Notes: generated by a model not told the origin, from the letters alone. Counted from the first letter of the stretch, positions 26,101 through 38,449 are shown. The stretch is DNA of 64,000 bases from Liolophura sinensis (GCF_032854445.1 NC_088301.1:6494044-6558043), one strand, 5' to 3'. Program-made: numbers and translations.

Positions 26101-29100
26101 CTAGTCTAGTGGGACTCGTTTAGGAGAGCACTCAGTTAAAGGGATGTAGAATCAACACTGATTAGCTTACAATTGAGGTAGTATATCCTGGGTTAAAGTC
26201 TGCAGCTTTGGTCACGTGTGAATAACTGCACCATTCCCAAAATTTGACTTCGCCTTTGAGACATAGCGTGCATTTTAATATGTCACACCAGCCAGTCAGT
26301 GATGAATTTTTATCCCTGTAAGCTGTTTTTTTGTTCTTAAAAATATCAAGGAGGTTTAAATTGAATTCTGGTTTGCTTTCTTTCCTGTGTGAAATTGTTG
26401 ATGAATTTGGATAGTTGTCACCATAGTCATAACTCTTGTCATCAATCATAACTGTGTGTACACACACACTTTGCCTCTGTTTTCAAGCTTGTATTCACAC
26501 AGTGTAATATCAACTTAACATATTAGCCTGTACTCATATTTCATGTGCAATAGTCAAGTCATTCTAAGATCAGGTTTCCATTATTAACCCTGAGTGCTCC
26601 AGTCAGGTTATCTGTGTTCCACGTCCTAAGCAATTGTTATGACAATTTGTCATGGTATCACCTGAATACAGCCATGGATATATAGAATCCTACAAGGGAA
26701 GATTCCAACACACCTGAATATGGTCATGGATGTGTACAGTTATAGGGGAGAGATACAGACACACCTGAATATGGCCAGTTATAGAGGAGAGATACAAACA
26801 CACCTGAATATGGCATAGGATGTGTAGAGTTATAGAGAAGAGATACAAACACACCTGAATATGGTCATGGATGTGTACAGTTATAGGGGAGAGATACAAA
26901 CACACCTGAATATGGTCATGGATGTGTACATTTATAGACAGGAGATACAAACACAACTGAATATGGTCATGGATGTGTACAGTTATAGAGGAGAGATACA
27001 AACACAACTGAATATGGTCATGGATGTGTACAGTTATAGAGGAGAGATACAAACACACCTGAATATGGCCAGTTATAGAGGAGAGATACAAACACAACTG
27101 AATATGGTCATGGATGTGTACAGTTATAGAGGAGAGATACAAACACACCTGAATATGGCCAGTTATAGAGGAGAGATACAAACACAACTGAATATGGTCA
27201 TGGATGTGTACAGTTATAGAGGAGAGATACAAACACACCTGAATATGGCCAGTTATAGAGGAGAGATACAAACACAACTGAATATGGTCATGGATATGTA
27301 CAGTTATAGAGGAGAGATACAAACACACCTGAATTTGGTCATGGATGTGTACAGTTATAGAGGAGAGATACAAACACACCTGAATATTGTCATGGATGTG
27401 TACAGTTATAGAGGAGAGATACAAACACACCTGAATATGGCCAGTTATAGAGGAGAGATACAAACACACCTGAATATGATCATGGATGTGTAGAGTCATA
27501 GAGGAGAGATACAAACACACCTGAATATGGCCATGGATGTGTAGAGTTATAGAGGAGAGATACAAACACACCTGAATATGGTCATGGATGTGTAGAGTTA
27601 TAGAGGAGAGATACAAACACACCTGAATATGGTCATGGATGTGTAGAGTTATAGAGGAAAGATACAAACACACCTGAATATGGTCATGGATGTGTAGAGT
27701 TATAGAGGAGAGATACAAACACACCTGAATATGGCCATGGATGTGTACAGTTATAGAGGAGAGATACAAACACGCCTGAATATGGTCATGGATGTGTACA
27801 GTTATAGAGGAGAGATACAAACACACCTGAATATGGAATATGATGTGTACAGTTATAGAGGAGAGATACAAACACACCTGAATATGGTCATGGATGTGTA
27901 CATTTATAGACAGGAGATACAAACACAACTGAATATGGTCATGGATGTGTACAGTTATAGAGGAGAGATACAAACACAACTGAATATGGTCATGGATGTG
28001 TACAGTTATAGAGGAGAGATACAAACACACCTGAATATGGCCAGTTATAGAGGAGAGATACAAACACAACTGAATATGGTCATGGATGTGTAGAGTTATA
28101 GAGGAGAGATACAAACACACCTGAATATGGTCATGGATGTGTACATTCATAGACAGGAGATACAAACACACCCGAATATGGCCATGGCTGTTTAGTCATA
28201 GAGGAGAGATACAAATGTACCTTAATATGGCCGTGACTGTAGTTATTAGGGAGAGATACAGTTGTATCTTAATATGGCCGTGGCTGTTTAGTCATAGAGG
28301 AGAGATACAAATGTACCTTAATATGGCCCTGGCTGTGTAGTCATAAAGGAGAGATACAAATGTACCTTAATATGGCCGTGGCTGTTTAGTCATAGAGGAG
28401 AGATACAAATGTACCTTAATATGGCCATTGCTGTGTAGTCGTAGGGGAGAGATACAAATGTACCTTAATATGGTCATGGCTGTTTAGTCATAGGGGAGAG
28501 ATACAAATAGAAATGTAACTTAATTTGGCCATGACTGTGTAGTCATAGGGGAGAGATACAAATGTACCTTAATATGGCTTTGGCTGTTTAGTCATAGGGG
28601 AGAGATACAAATGGACCTTAATATGGCCGTGGCTGTGTAGTCATAGGGGAGAGATACAAATGTACCTGAATATGGTCATGGCTGTTTAGTCATAGGGGAG
28701 AGATACAAATGTACCTTAATATGGCCATTGCTGTTTAGTCATAGGGGAGAGATACAAATGTACCTTAATATGGTCATGGCTAGTTAGTCATAGGGGAGAG
28801 ATATAAACGTACCTTAATATGGCCAGGCCTGTAAAGAAACATAGATACAAACTCATTTTTCATTATTGTAGATCAAGGAAAGCAAAGTTTATGGGAAAGG
28901 AATGTTTGTGGCTTCTTCAGTCAGATGAAGATGGCAGTTGTCATGATGGTCTTAATCTTGACATGTGTCAATTAAATCTACCATAAAGACCTGTCCCAGC
29001 AGTATCTTCCCATAATTCCTCAGACATTTTGGCAGTTGTTTCAGTGTAGAACAGCTGAAATTGGGCGAATAAAATGGATGGGACATTATGCACTTATTAA

Positions 29101-32100
29101 AGGCAGTTACAAACTTTTGATACATTCAGGATGAGTGTAGTAGTACCTGCCTGAAATAGATGTACTCTTTTTCTTTTCACCTACAAGTCATGCAGCATTA
29201 TTGAAAATACATGTACTTTGAAATTGAATGTAACTGCTCAGGACTATTACGTGTATTTTAGTTATTTCTTCACAATTGTGATCTTGTCAGACTTATTCAC
29301 TTATAATTTTTACATTTGAATTAATGTATTACCAGTATGCTTGTCATGGGTGTATGGAGGCTTGTCATGGGTGTATGGAGGCCTCCATATGGCTGAAAGT
29401 TTAAGCTGAAAGTTTAAGCTGAAAGGAGTGGCATATTTTCTCTCATGCTGCCATTATGAAGAAAGGCGAGGTATTGTTAGTGTGTTGGAATGTGGTGTCT
29501 GGGTAAGCTTTTTTTGTCAAGGTCAAGTATTCTGTTTACATGAAGTCTTAGATGTTTAGTTTATGTTTAGTTTTGAGGAGATGTTGTTGATGAACATGCT
29601 CTGAAGATGTATACTTCTTAAATCTGAGATTATGGATTTTTCCTCACACAATTTTCACGGTGTAGACAATACATGATAATGCATATCATAATATATTAAT
29701 TTTTTTTTTTTTACCAGTTTTCGACCTTACAAATTACATACATATGAGATTAAGGTTTTATGTTTGGGTCAACTAGTCTTGTAGTTTTCACTTAATCTTC
29801 ATGAAACTTCATGGGCTTGATCATCATGCTTTAAACAAGCTGGCCTCTTTATTAGAATTTCTTTTTTCAGAATTATCGTATTGTGGATATGTGTTGTCCC
29901 ATATTAAGGTCTTATGTTTGGATAAACAAGTCTTACAGTTTTTACCAATTCTTAGGGTTTAAGATGAACATGACTTGAAGATGTGGACCTTTTAAATTTG
30001 AAATACAGTAATACACATATGTACAAATGTTGACAAAAATACCAGGTTTTAGACTTCCTTGAATTACAGGTAGTATCTATTGGATACAGGTATATTAAGG
30101 GTTGGTTGAGGGTTAGAGATTTCTATGTGGCTACATCAGTCAAATATCAGGTCAACTTTATTGGGTGAACTGTTTGTTTAAACTGAACACTGATCTGTGA
30201 GGTTTCTCATAACCCTTGTGGTATTTCAGTGCGTTGTACATGTACCCATATAATACTGGAATTCTACATGTTGGTTGGATTTGATTCAGGCAGTATCTGG
30301 TCAGACTTACAGGATGATAATTTTACATCAGTCTTTAAATTTATAGCGAAATCTCACAGTTTACAGCGAAAATTTATAGTTTCCATATATCGATAATATT
30401 TACAATGTAAGCATACAAAAGGGTTGAAGATTTACACCATCAGGAAGAGGGTTGATTACACAGGTACATTTATCACTGTTTGATCTGAAGGGTTTTACAT
30501 CACCAAAAAATTATTGTTCATTTGAACTTAACGCATTTGAAATACATGCATGTCTTATCATTATGGAATGACTCTTTTGGACTAATGGTTTCAGGTTTAT
30601 ACATGTGTATAGAGGTTTGCACCCTTTTTTAAAGACCAGTGTTGTGTTCTTTCATTTTGACACATTTTTCTGTGGATGATTCATTTTGACATACTTTTCA
30701 TTATGCACCAGACTTCTCCTGAGCTTCGTGTACATGTACTCCTCACAGCCCATGCGCTGCTGTGTTTATTCGCTTTGCAGTCCCTGCCACAGCCAGCAAA
30801 ATTTGAACATGCCCAGGTCACTGAGGTTGCAGGGATAAGGCAGAAAAACGAAGTCAGAACAAAAACTCTTGTTTATTACTACTTCATACACATGCATTCC
30901 CTCTTTATCCAACCTAAATGACCCCAAGTTTCACCCGCAAAACCTGGGTGAATAAATGCCATAAAACATCATTTTTGTGCTGAAATACACATTTTCCAGC
31001 AGGACATCATACTACCTTCCAAACCAGCCTTAAAGCACTTTTCCAGAATCATTAGAATTCTCAGAATATGTTACATTGATCAAGTTTGTCGTGGATGAAG
31101 TGTTAGGTCATTTAGGATACATGTACACATGCACAAAATGATTCTAACCAACACCTGAAAGAAGTTTATTCCTGAATGTTGATTAAATAGTTTCATGTGG
31201 TGGGGCTAAACCTAAACAAGCCTTTGAGTGTCAGTCAGGCTCCAAAATTCAAGCTTGTTTAATGATGGTGAACGTAGAGAGCAGCGCATGCGCTGTAACG
31301 AGTATGACCTCATGTGTTGTTGTGAATGGATCCTCTACACCTTCTCCGAACAGTTTATGGACATACATGGTATTGTACACGTAGTGAATACTGTTAGCAA
31401 GTCTTCTCACGTCTTTCATCTGTTTCAGTTAAGACTTCCAGATTTTTACTAGAATATTTAGTACAATTTTATGATTACAATATTTAAAAAAAAATAAATA
31501 ATAAGAAAAAAAAAAGAGAGCATAATGTTTTCAGCTTAGTGTTGGCTTGCTTTTGTTTTGGAAGATTGCTTTGATTTTGTATTAAATGTTTTAGTTGACT
31601 GCAGTATTTTGGTCAACATGCCAGACTCACATATGAGTATAGTTCAAGTTTAAATTGACTGCTATAGGTTGGTCAATGTTTGAGTGATTGTAATATTTGG
31701 TCAGTGTTAAGATAGCTCCTCTAACATCGATCAATAAGTTCAGATGACGGTCAATTTTAAGATGACAGCAATGTGAGTATTAAGATGACTGCAATATTTT
31801 GGACAGTAATCAGGTAATTAGCAAAAAAAAAAAAAAGCTTTATTGTCTCTTAGATTTATATCTTCATATTGTTTTATTGATGTGTGTGATTGGTGACATG
31901 TTTTCATGTTTCCTAGTATTTATATTGATTGATGGTGTAATTTACCCAATGTTGTGCCAAATAATGCACTAGCTCTCCTTATTCATGGTATATTTAATTT
32001 TTATACAATTTTATGGACAGTAGATAGTGTTGAACACTGTAAGGCAACCTTCACAAAACTTTGTAAATCAAATCTGATACATTGACTTCTACGTTTGAGT

Positions 32101-35100
32101 TATAACTCAAATGAGATTTTATTATATTGTGCACAATGAGAAAGTATGAAAAGTTGATTTACAATGTTCTGTGAATGTGGGACCAGAGGAGTACCCTGAA
32201 AATTGTTTAAGTAATCATGGTTGCAAAATAGGAGAGACTGATGTTGAATGTGAGTTTTAGTCATCCAGTATCATTTTTGCAGATTCCTTGTCTTCAATGA
32301 TGTAAAATTATGTCAAACGGGTTTATCTCATTATTGAACACTACTCTGATATGATGTCATGTTTGTACGATGTAAAATGTCTGATGATTCTTCACTCCTG
32401 TTACAGAAATATTATCCGTAGACACATTGTTCAGAGGAAATAAATATGACAAATGTAACCAAGGCTCTTGTTTCTTTTTGATGTTGTGATACATGTATGC
32501 CGTGTACAAAATTTACAATACCATTTAAGCTCAGTTTGGATTAATATATACAGCATGCTTTATGAGAACAGTATCAATAGGAAACAAGTTTTCTTGGTTT
32601 TCAAACTGAATAATTTTTGTCCTTGACTGTGGAATATATCAGGCTCCACTTGACCTAGGTACCCACTGTTCCCTGAAGAAAACCATTCTGTCGGAGGATT
32701 AATGTTTGAAATTGCAATCTGCCACTTGATATCGAACCAGTAAGATTTCTTTGTGAGCAAATTCACTCTCCACAGAGCCAATTTTTTGAAAATTGGGAAA
32801 TCACCTGAAAAGTAAATGTGATTTAAATACCTTACCATCAAGTGGTACGTATCTTTTCACAGTGTGAATCTTGATGTTTTTGAACTTTTGATGTAAGTTG
32901 AAAATGATGTTATAGAATTTACATACACATTAACCAATTCCTCAAAGCAGTTTATCATAATACTGGTTAAACGTGCCATAATCAAGAATTTTTCACTTCC
33001 TAGACAATACGGCCATTTTCATGGATGATAAAAACTGGGCTGCGCAGAGTATACCACCAACCCTTGGTGAGTTACTCGTGAACTTTCGCTCATGTGACAT
33101 GCATATATTGGTGGGAGGTAAGCAGTCTCCTGCAAACTTCGTGTAAGATCGTACTAGAAAGTGTGACCAACTGCTCATTGTGATAAGGCCTCAGCAGTAC
33201 TTCAAGCAGGGAAATCTTGGCATGTATCACCGTACTAGAGAGTGTGACCAACTGCTCATTGTGGTAAGGCCGCAGCAGTACTTAAGGCAGGGAAATCTTG
33301 GCATGTATCACCGTACTAGAGAGTGTGGCCAACTGCTCATTGTGGTAACGCCTCAGTAGTACTTAAGGCAGGGAAATCTTGGCATGTATCACCGTACTAG
33401 AGAGTGTGACCAACTGCTCATTGTGGTAAGGCCGCAGCAGTATTTCAAGCAGGGAAATCTTGTCATGTATCACCATACTATAGAGTGTGACCAACTGCTC
33501 ATTGTTGTAAGGCCTAAGCAGTACTTCAAGCAGGGAAATCTTGGCATGTATCACCGTACTAGAGAGTGTGACCAACTGCTTATTGTGGTAATGCCTCAGT
33601 AGTACTTTAAGCAGGGAAATCTTGGCATGTATCACCGTACTAGAGAGTGTGACCAATTGCTCATTGTGGTAACGCCTCAGTAGTACTTAAGGCAGGGAAA
33701 TCTTGTCATGTATCACTGTACTAGAGAGTGTGACCAACTGCTCATTGTGGTAACGCCTCAGTAGTACTTAAGGCAGGGAAATCTTGGCATGTATCACTGT
33801 ACTAGAGAGTGTGACCAACTGCTCATTGTGGTAACGCCTCAGTAGTACTTAAGGCAGGGAAATCTTGTCATGTATCACTGTACTAGAGAGTGTGACCAAC
33901 TGCTCATTGTGGTAAGGCCTCAGTAGTACTTAAGGCAGGGAAATCTTGGCATGTATCACCGTACTAGAGAGTGTGACCAACTGCTCATTGTGGTAAGGCC
34001 TCAGTAGTACTTAAGGCAGGGAAATCTTGTCATGTATCACCGTACTAGAGAGTGTGGCCAACTGCTCATTGTGGTAACGCCTCAGTAGTACTTAAGGCAG
34101 GAAAATCTTGTCATGTATCACCATACTAGAGAGTGTGACCAACTGCTCATTGTGGTAAGGCCTCAGTAGTACTTAAGGCAGGGAAATCTTGTCATGTATC
34201 ACCGTACTAGAGAGTGTGGCCAACTGCTCATTGTGGTAACGCCTCAGTAGTACTTAAGGCAGGAAAATCTTGTCATGTATCACCATACTAGAGAGTGTGA
34301 CCAACTGCTCATTGTGGTAAGGCCTCAGTAGTACTTAAGGCAGGGAAATCTTGGCATGTATCACCGTACTAGAGAGTGTGGCCAACTGCTCATTGTGGTA
34401 ACGCCTCAGTAGTACTTAAGGCAGGGAAATCTTGGCATGTATCACCGTACTAGAGAGTGTGGCCAACTGCTCATTGTGGTAACGCCTCAGTAGTACTTAA
34501 GGCAGGGAAATCTTGTCATGTATCACCGTACTAGAGAGTGTGACCAACTGCACATTGTGGTAACGCCTCAGTAGTACTTCAAGCAGGGAAATCTTGGCAA
34601 TCCTTTGAGTGGAACATTTGTGTGTGAGATGAACATCTGTGTTTGGGGCATTAGTCTGAGCTGCATGAGTAGAACAAGAAAAAAAGAAAACAAAAAAAAC
34701 TACAACAAATATATTTCCTTCTTAACAAAACATATGTCCAAAAATGTCCGTCTATTACAGCTTGATTCCAGAAAGTTTAAAACTTTCAATCAACATTTTA
34801 AACTTTCTTGTACATGCCATAAATCGTCAACATATTCAGCCACAATCATAGTGCATCATTTGGCCAGTCAGATGACAGTTTTATGATCTGGAAAGGTCAT
34901 TTTATAATTTCTGTGGATTCAGCTGTGCCTGTACCAGAGCAAAACATTTTAGTCTTCAAAATCTTAAGAACTATGTTTTCAAACTACATGTACATCTGGT
35001 TGCGGTTGTTCAGAAGTGTATCAAAAGTTAAGCCAGACTTAAGCCTTAACACCAATCTTTCTCTAATATAAAATAAATGGATTTTAGTCCGGTATTAACT

Positions 35101-38100
35101 GAAGCTGATACCGGACTTAACTGCTAATACACTTTTGAACATCTGGGACCTGAAGTTATACATTACTGGTCAAATTTGTTCAGGATAATGTGCAGCTTAA
35201 GATGCTGCAAGTTTCAATTTTGATAGATTTCTCTTGATAAAATACTTGTTTTTCTCAGTTTTAACGAAACATACCAAATACACCAAATACACATTATGGG
35301 GAGAAGAACTGTAGGATGTTCGATAAAAAACAATATTCATAAAAAAAATCATAAGATAACAATACAGATCATGTTGAAGAGAACGTAAAACTTGACAAGA
35401 TTTCTTTGTGTGATCCTTTTCGTTTCCTCTAGAACAAGCATATCTTGTTAGAATACATGTAACAGGTGTGAGAATGAATATTTTCGATGGGAGACCCATT
35501 GCAGCTTTTGTGCCTTTAGATTTTGGTGGCCCATTGCATGCATGATACAATAACTATCCACTTGTCCTCACAATCTGGTATATGCCTGGCTACACTTGGC
35601 AACACACTACTGTTCCCTGAAACTTTTAGCGCACGACGACAGTGTTTATCCTTTTTTTTTTTCCTGTTTCTCTTGACTTTTTGATCAGGTCTTCAACAGG
35701 AGAAGATAATCCACATTTTCCACAAATTAGATGATTTTCAAGTTTCTTTTCTACCTCCAACAAAGAAAAAAACGTTTATTCTGCGAGTAAAAGAACCATT
35801 AAAATTGGTGTGGCATAGCTTCAAGGTGAACACATTCAGCCATTCTGCATTTATTCACATTCCTCACCAGTGTAACATCAAATTCATGTACAGTTCCCTC
35901 ATAAGTTATGGGCTTGGTGGCGTGAAAAAGGGACAATAATTTGCCTCATTTAGGTTGTAATATTTCACTAACTGTAACACATGTACTATAAAGACACAGT
36001 GTGTCGTGTTCTAAAATTCTGACGTGTCAGTATTTTTTTAAGCAAGCCACTGCTTGTGAAATCTGACTTGGGTTAGGCTAATTACACTCAAATTTTCTGC
36101 TCTGGTGCTGGGCTCTTGAACTTGTTTCTATACGCTACTTCCAAGATGAATCAATATAAAGGCTGTGCTGTACTGGCAGATTGAAATACATGTACATGTA
36201 TGACTATTTTAAAGGTGTTTTAGATATCAGAGTTGAAAATTCATAGCCAAAGTGTAACAAACTTAAAGTACAGTTGTAAGTTCCTATAGTGTTGCTCAAG
36301 GGGTTTTGAAGTGATTGTTGGCAGCATACATGGTGCCATTGAAGTTTTGCAGTTAATTTGCTAGATGTGACTTGATTGTGAGTTAATTTCTGTCATTGAT
36401 GGCTATACAGTATATGAAGATGATCACTGCTCTTTTAAGATTTAGCCACAGACTTGCACAAATTCAGAAACAAATTCAGGAAGCAACTTCAGGTGCCATG
36501 ACTGCAGAGGAAACTGGAATTTTTTTCGCAGCTACATGTAGCAATATAAACAGACTGTAGTGCTACAATTTATGTACATGTGGTCCTGCAATTATCTAAA
36601 TGGACAAGTACCATGTCCAGAATGTCATTAGGTTGACCTTGGCTTACAGTTGCTCATGATGGCGGTGGACTATACAATTATGAATATCGTTTGAACTTTC
36701 TTCAGGCATTAAACATTACTCTTTAGCCTGTTTAGGGCACAGCTACGTTGAACTGGCTTACAAATTTCTCTTGATAGGGCTGGAATAACAAAATAGTAGG
36801 CACTGTAATTGTACTATGCCTAAGATACTGGTATGCATTAGGTCAGACCATGGTTTACAGTAACATTGGACTGGGGTTTGGGAAACTAATGATATTGCTG
36901 GAACTCTCATGACGAGTTCACAGAAAAACTGTTGCATTAGCCTGCAGGACATGTGTTGAATCCTCTTCAAGATTAATAAATCATAACTTTACATTAGCCT
37001 GTAGAACATATGTTGGTTGATCTTGGTTTAAAGAAACACTTGATGAAGGTGCAATAATGACATTGTTTTAACCCTTCTTAAGAATTGACCAAGACAACAT
37101 TCCATTAGCCAATATGACATGGGTTGGATGACATAAGTGAACTGATGATTGTATATTGCTAAAACTCTCAAGAGTTAACCAAGAAACCATTTGCACTAGC
37201 CTACATGACATGGGATAACTGGGCTTGGGTTACAGTAACAGTAACACTTGATGGTGTACTAGTAATACTGTTTTAACACTAAAGATTGGACTGAGAAACC
37301 AATGGATTAGCCTGTAGGACTTGGGTTGGCTAAACTTAAGTGGTTTACTGTAATACCAGATGGAGAAGGACTAATGATATTCCTAGAACCTGTTGACCTT
37401 GGCTTACTGTAACAGACAAAACAGACCCCCTCTCTCAAGCTAGGAAACAGCTGAAGGTTGCAAATTAGGCCACAATGATTAACTGAGATTGGCATGGCTG
37501 TGTACATTCTAAAGTCCCTTATATACGTTTTAAAGTCCCTCATATATATATAAACTGCCAAATGCACTGTATATATAATATCATAACAAACAAGATGTTA
37601 TTTTTAATTATGCCCGTGCTGGCTTCTTCTCTGGTCGTACGTGGGGAAGGTCTGGTAACAACCTGCGGATGGTCATGGGTTTCCCCCGGTTTCCACCCAC
37701 CATAATGCTGGCCGCCATCGTATAAGTGAAATATTCTTGAGTACGGCGTAAAACACCAATCAAATAAATAAATAATTTAATTATGCAATACTCGAGAATT
37801 TTTCACTGATACAATGATGATCAGCATTATGGATGAGGAACCTCAGTTGTTCTGAAATGAAATATAACAGAACGGATTTGTACAGGATGGTTACAAGGTT
37901 AAGCTTTGTACTGGCATGGATTATTTTTGTGTTTTCATTATTTTAGGCATAAGATTAAGAGGTATACTTCCTCTGCCCACAGAGTATTTATATTTATAGA
38001 CACGTGTGAAACCTTCATGTGATAATTACATTTTATCACATTTTCTAAAATGGGTTTCCCTTTTTGGTTTCAGGGATCATACTAGATGTGCCGTCAGAGC

Positions 38101-38162
38101 GAGACACAGTGAACTTGTTACAGACAGATCAGTGCAGCAGCTCCCATGATCTCCTGTTATAG
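17132..38162 (+). CDS. PGAP6: PGAP6 / TMEM8, post-GPI-attachment factor with CREST 7-TM domain
   Basis: Family members are membrane hydrolases that cleave GPI-anchored proteins. Exons: 17132-17213, 17346-17520, 19895-20099, 21901-22339, 22474-22814, 23489-24055, 24895-25158, 25698-25908, 38074-38162 (TAG 38160-38162); phases agree throughout and give 790 residues, close to the vertebrate length. Residues 1-22 form a signal peptide (MMYPVFVGLTSAIVVFAALA). A large Cys-containing ectodomain follows (NPYNESFP, NPLPGSWFA, PYPETGTWF). An EGF-like module lies near 515-550 (CVQGECGAHGTC...CNCEGGWRGYGC). From about 559 come seven helices of the CREST fold with motifs SNLFF, FYHACD, YCDFYGS and THSIWH, the His/Asp/Ser set expected of this superfamily. 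The C terminus is short and polar, ending SSSHDLLL. The start is chosen for the signal peptide; exons at 13173-16003 are an alternative 5' end. The last intron is 12.2 kb; retaining it would end translation at 25976. Confidence 0.93.
17521..19894 (+). other. PGAP6 intron 2
   Basis: Mostly plain AT-rich DNA. At 17830-18130 a degenerate short repeat recurs with GCACA(A/G)TTGTC-like phrases about every 45-60 bp, leaving all three plus frames open for 60-100 codons; I see no protein signature. No SINE with intact boxes was found. Confidence 0.5.
20385..21480 (+). repeat. 91-bp minisatellite, PGAP6 intron 3
   Basis: About 12 units built on GCTCACCGTTAGCAGACTTC, TAGCATTTGAGTACCATTCC and CTGAGGGAGTAGTGTTAGTG. 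Some units carry a deletion, reading CACCATTTACTGCTAGC instead of CACCGTTAGCAGACTTCTAGC. Two stretches, about 20465-20640 and 20855-21000, share the odd insertion TAGGCTTTATCTGCTGAGGG, which points to duplication of multi-unit blocks. Confidence 0.9.
24328..24543. mobile_element. MITE family 2, best copy
   Basis: Terminal inverted repeats: ACTCTAAATGACCTTAAATT at the left and AATTTTAGGTCATTTAGGGT at the right, about 216 bp apart. No coding capacity; it lies in the PGAP6 intron between exons 23489-24055 and 24895-25158. Related copies are at 15409-15598 and 30911-31118. Confidence 0.7.
25909..25976 (+). other. PGAP6: Possible alternative PGAP6 C terminus by intron retention
   Basis: Reading past the donor at 25909 stays open for 22 codons (GTVVSCCPSSQCSAEQYILEEA) to TAG at 25974-25976. 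The normal route splices 12.2 kb to 38074. The retained tail carries three cysteines. Whether it is used cannot be told from sequence, and no canonical AATAAA is obvious just after it. Confidence 0.25.
26690..28835 (+). repeat. 51-bp minisatellite with 90-bp higher-order units, PGAP6 last intron
   Basis: Two sub-blocks. 26690-28165 is based on AGTTATAGAGGAGAGATACA, AACACACCTGAATATGG and TCATGGATGTGTAC (51 bp). Here 51-bp and shortened 39-bp units alternate as a 90-bp higher-order repeat around 27030-27330. 28165-28835 is based on the related CATGGCTGTTTAGTCATAGG and TACAAATGTACCTTAATATGG. As 51, 39 and 90 are multiples of three, both strands stay open (minus 26690-28171, 493 codons; plus 26861-27493, 210 codons). 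The 17-residue peptide repeat has no known domain, so I treat it as non-coding. Confidence 0.93.
30911..31118. mobile_element. MITE family 2, third copy
   Basis: Left end AACCTAAATGACCCCAAGTT and right end GTGTTAGGTCATTTAGGAT are inverted repeats shared with 24328-24543; about 208 bp, non-coding. Confidence 0.65.
31228..31452 (+). other. Unassigned open reading stretch in PGAP6 last intron
   Basis: A 74-codon frame without ATG at its left end; the part at 31276-31370 has a more coding-like base composition than its surroundings (includes YDLMCCCEWILYTFSEQF). It is followed by a stop at 31450 and an AATAAA near 31492. It could be a missed exon, a nested gene remnant or chance. Neither family nor reliable splice sites could be established. 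Confidence 0.2.
33150..34600 (+). repeat. 81-bp minisatellite, PGAP6 last intron
   Basis: About 18 units of GTGTGACCAACTGCTCATTG, TGGTAAGGCCTCAGTAGTAC, TTAAGGCAGGGAAATCTTGG and CATGTATCACCGTACTAGAGA. Variants alternate between GGTAAGGCC and GGTAACGCC, between GGCATG and GTCATG, and between TTAAGGCAGG and TTCAAGCAGG. The unit includes a donor-like TG|GTAAGG. 81 is a multiple of three, so short frames stay open on both strands. Confidence 0.93.
34601..37611 (+). other. PGAP6 last intron, 3' part
   Basis: No exon is seen before 38074. It holds an imperfect inverted repeat at 35012-35148 and a degenerate tandem repeat at 36600-37420, where ATTAGCCTGTAGGACATG-like phrases recur roughly every 55-110 bp. 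The remainder is AT-rich with no recognisable element. Confidence 0.5.
35012..35148. repeat. Imperfect inverted repeat with 10-bp core stem
   Basis: AGTCCGGTAT and ATACCGGACT flank a short loop. Further out AAGTGTATCAAAAGTTAAG pairs imperfectly with CTTAACTGCTAATACACTTTT. The overall near-symmetry over about 135 bp suggests a palindromic non-autonomous element or a hairpin. Confidence 0.5.
37612..37775 (+). mobile_element. SINE family A, headless copy
   Basis: Begins within the body (TGCTGGCTTCTTCTCTGGTC) and runs through CACCATAATGCTGGCCGCC and TGAAATATTCTTGAGTACGG to an (AAAT)n tail. The tRNA-like head is absent. It lies 300 bp before the last PGAP6 exon. Confidence 0.85.
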
Positions 38163-38334
38163 GTTAAAACATGTGAAGATTTAACAAGTACAGAGAAAGA
38201 TATACTGATACATGTGTATTTCTTGAAATAACCCAATCCTGTGTACTGTAAATCTTCAACCATTTCAACCACTAAAGCGGTTTTCAGTGAAATTTACGTA
38301 TACAAATATATGCTAAAAATGGTTTGTTCGTGTC

Positions 38335-38358
38335 ATTAAAGATGCAAGCTTCATTAAA
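38335..38358 (+). promoter_or_regulatory. Candidate poly(A) signals of PGAP6
   Basis: Two ATTAAA hexamers (38335-38340 and 38353-38358) about 175-195 nt after the stop. They are the best candidates before the 31-bp array; no AATAAA is found in this interval. Confidence 0.4.
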
Positions 38359-38449
38359 CCGTGCAAATTATTTCTCTACACTCCATCGTTCTATCAGAAC
38401 TTTTCAAAATATTGGCTGCAGAGACGTTTCAGGAATTAGGGTATTCCTT

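Larger units (their letters stand above)
28840..33140 (+). other. PGAP6 last intron, middle part
   Basis: AT-rich DNA. It holds a MITE family 2 copy (30911-31118), a 22-bp tandem doublet (GCTTGTCATGGGTGTATGGAG, 29339-29382), a degenerate repeat with TTTTGGTCAA and GACTGCAATATT phrases (31590-31805) and homopolymer A or T runs. A possible stray coding stretch at 31228-31452 is listed separately. Confidence 0.5.

Noticed and set aside
26690-28171. A 493-codon minus-strand frame resembling a repetitive protein
   Set aside because: It is produced by a minisatellite whose units are multiples of three; the plus strand is open too, and the peptide has no known domain.
33150-34600. A CRISPR array
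   Set aside because: Units are contiguous with no unique spacers, and the DNA is animal nuclear sequence with introns and SINEs.
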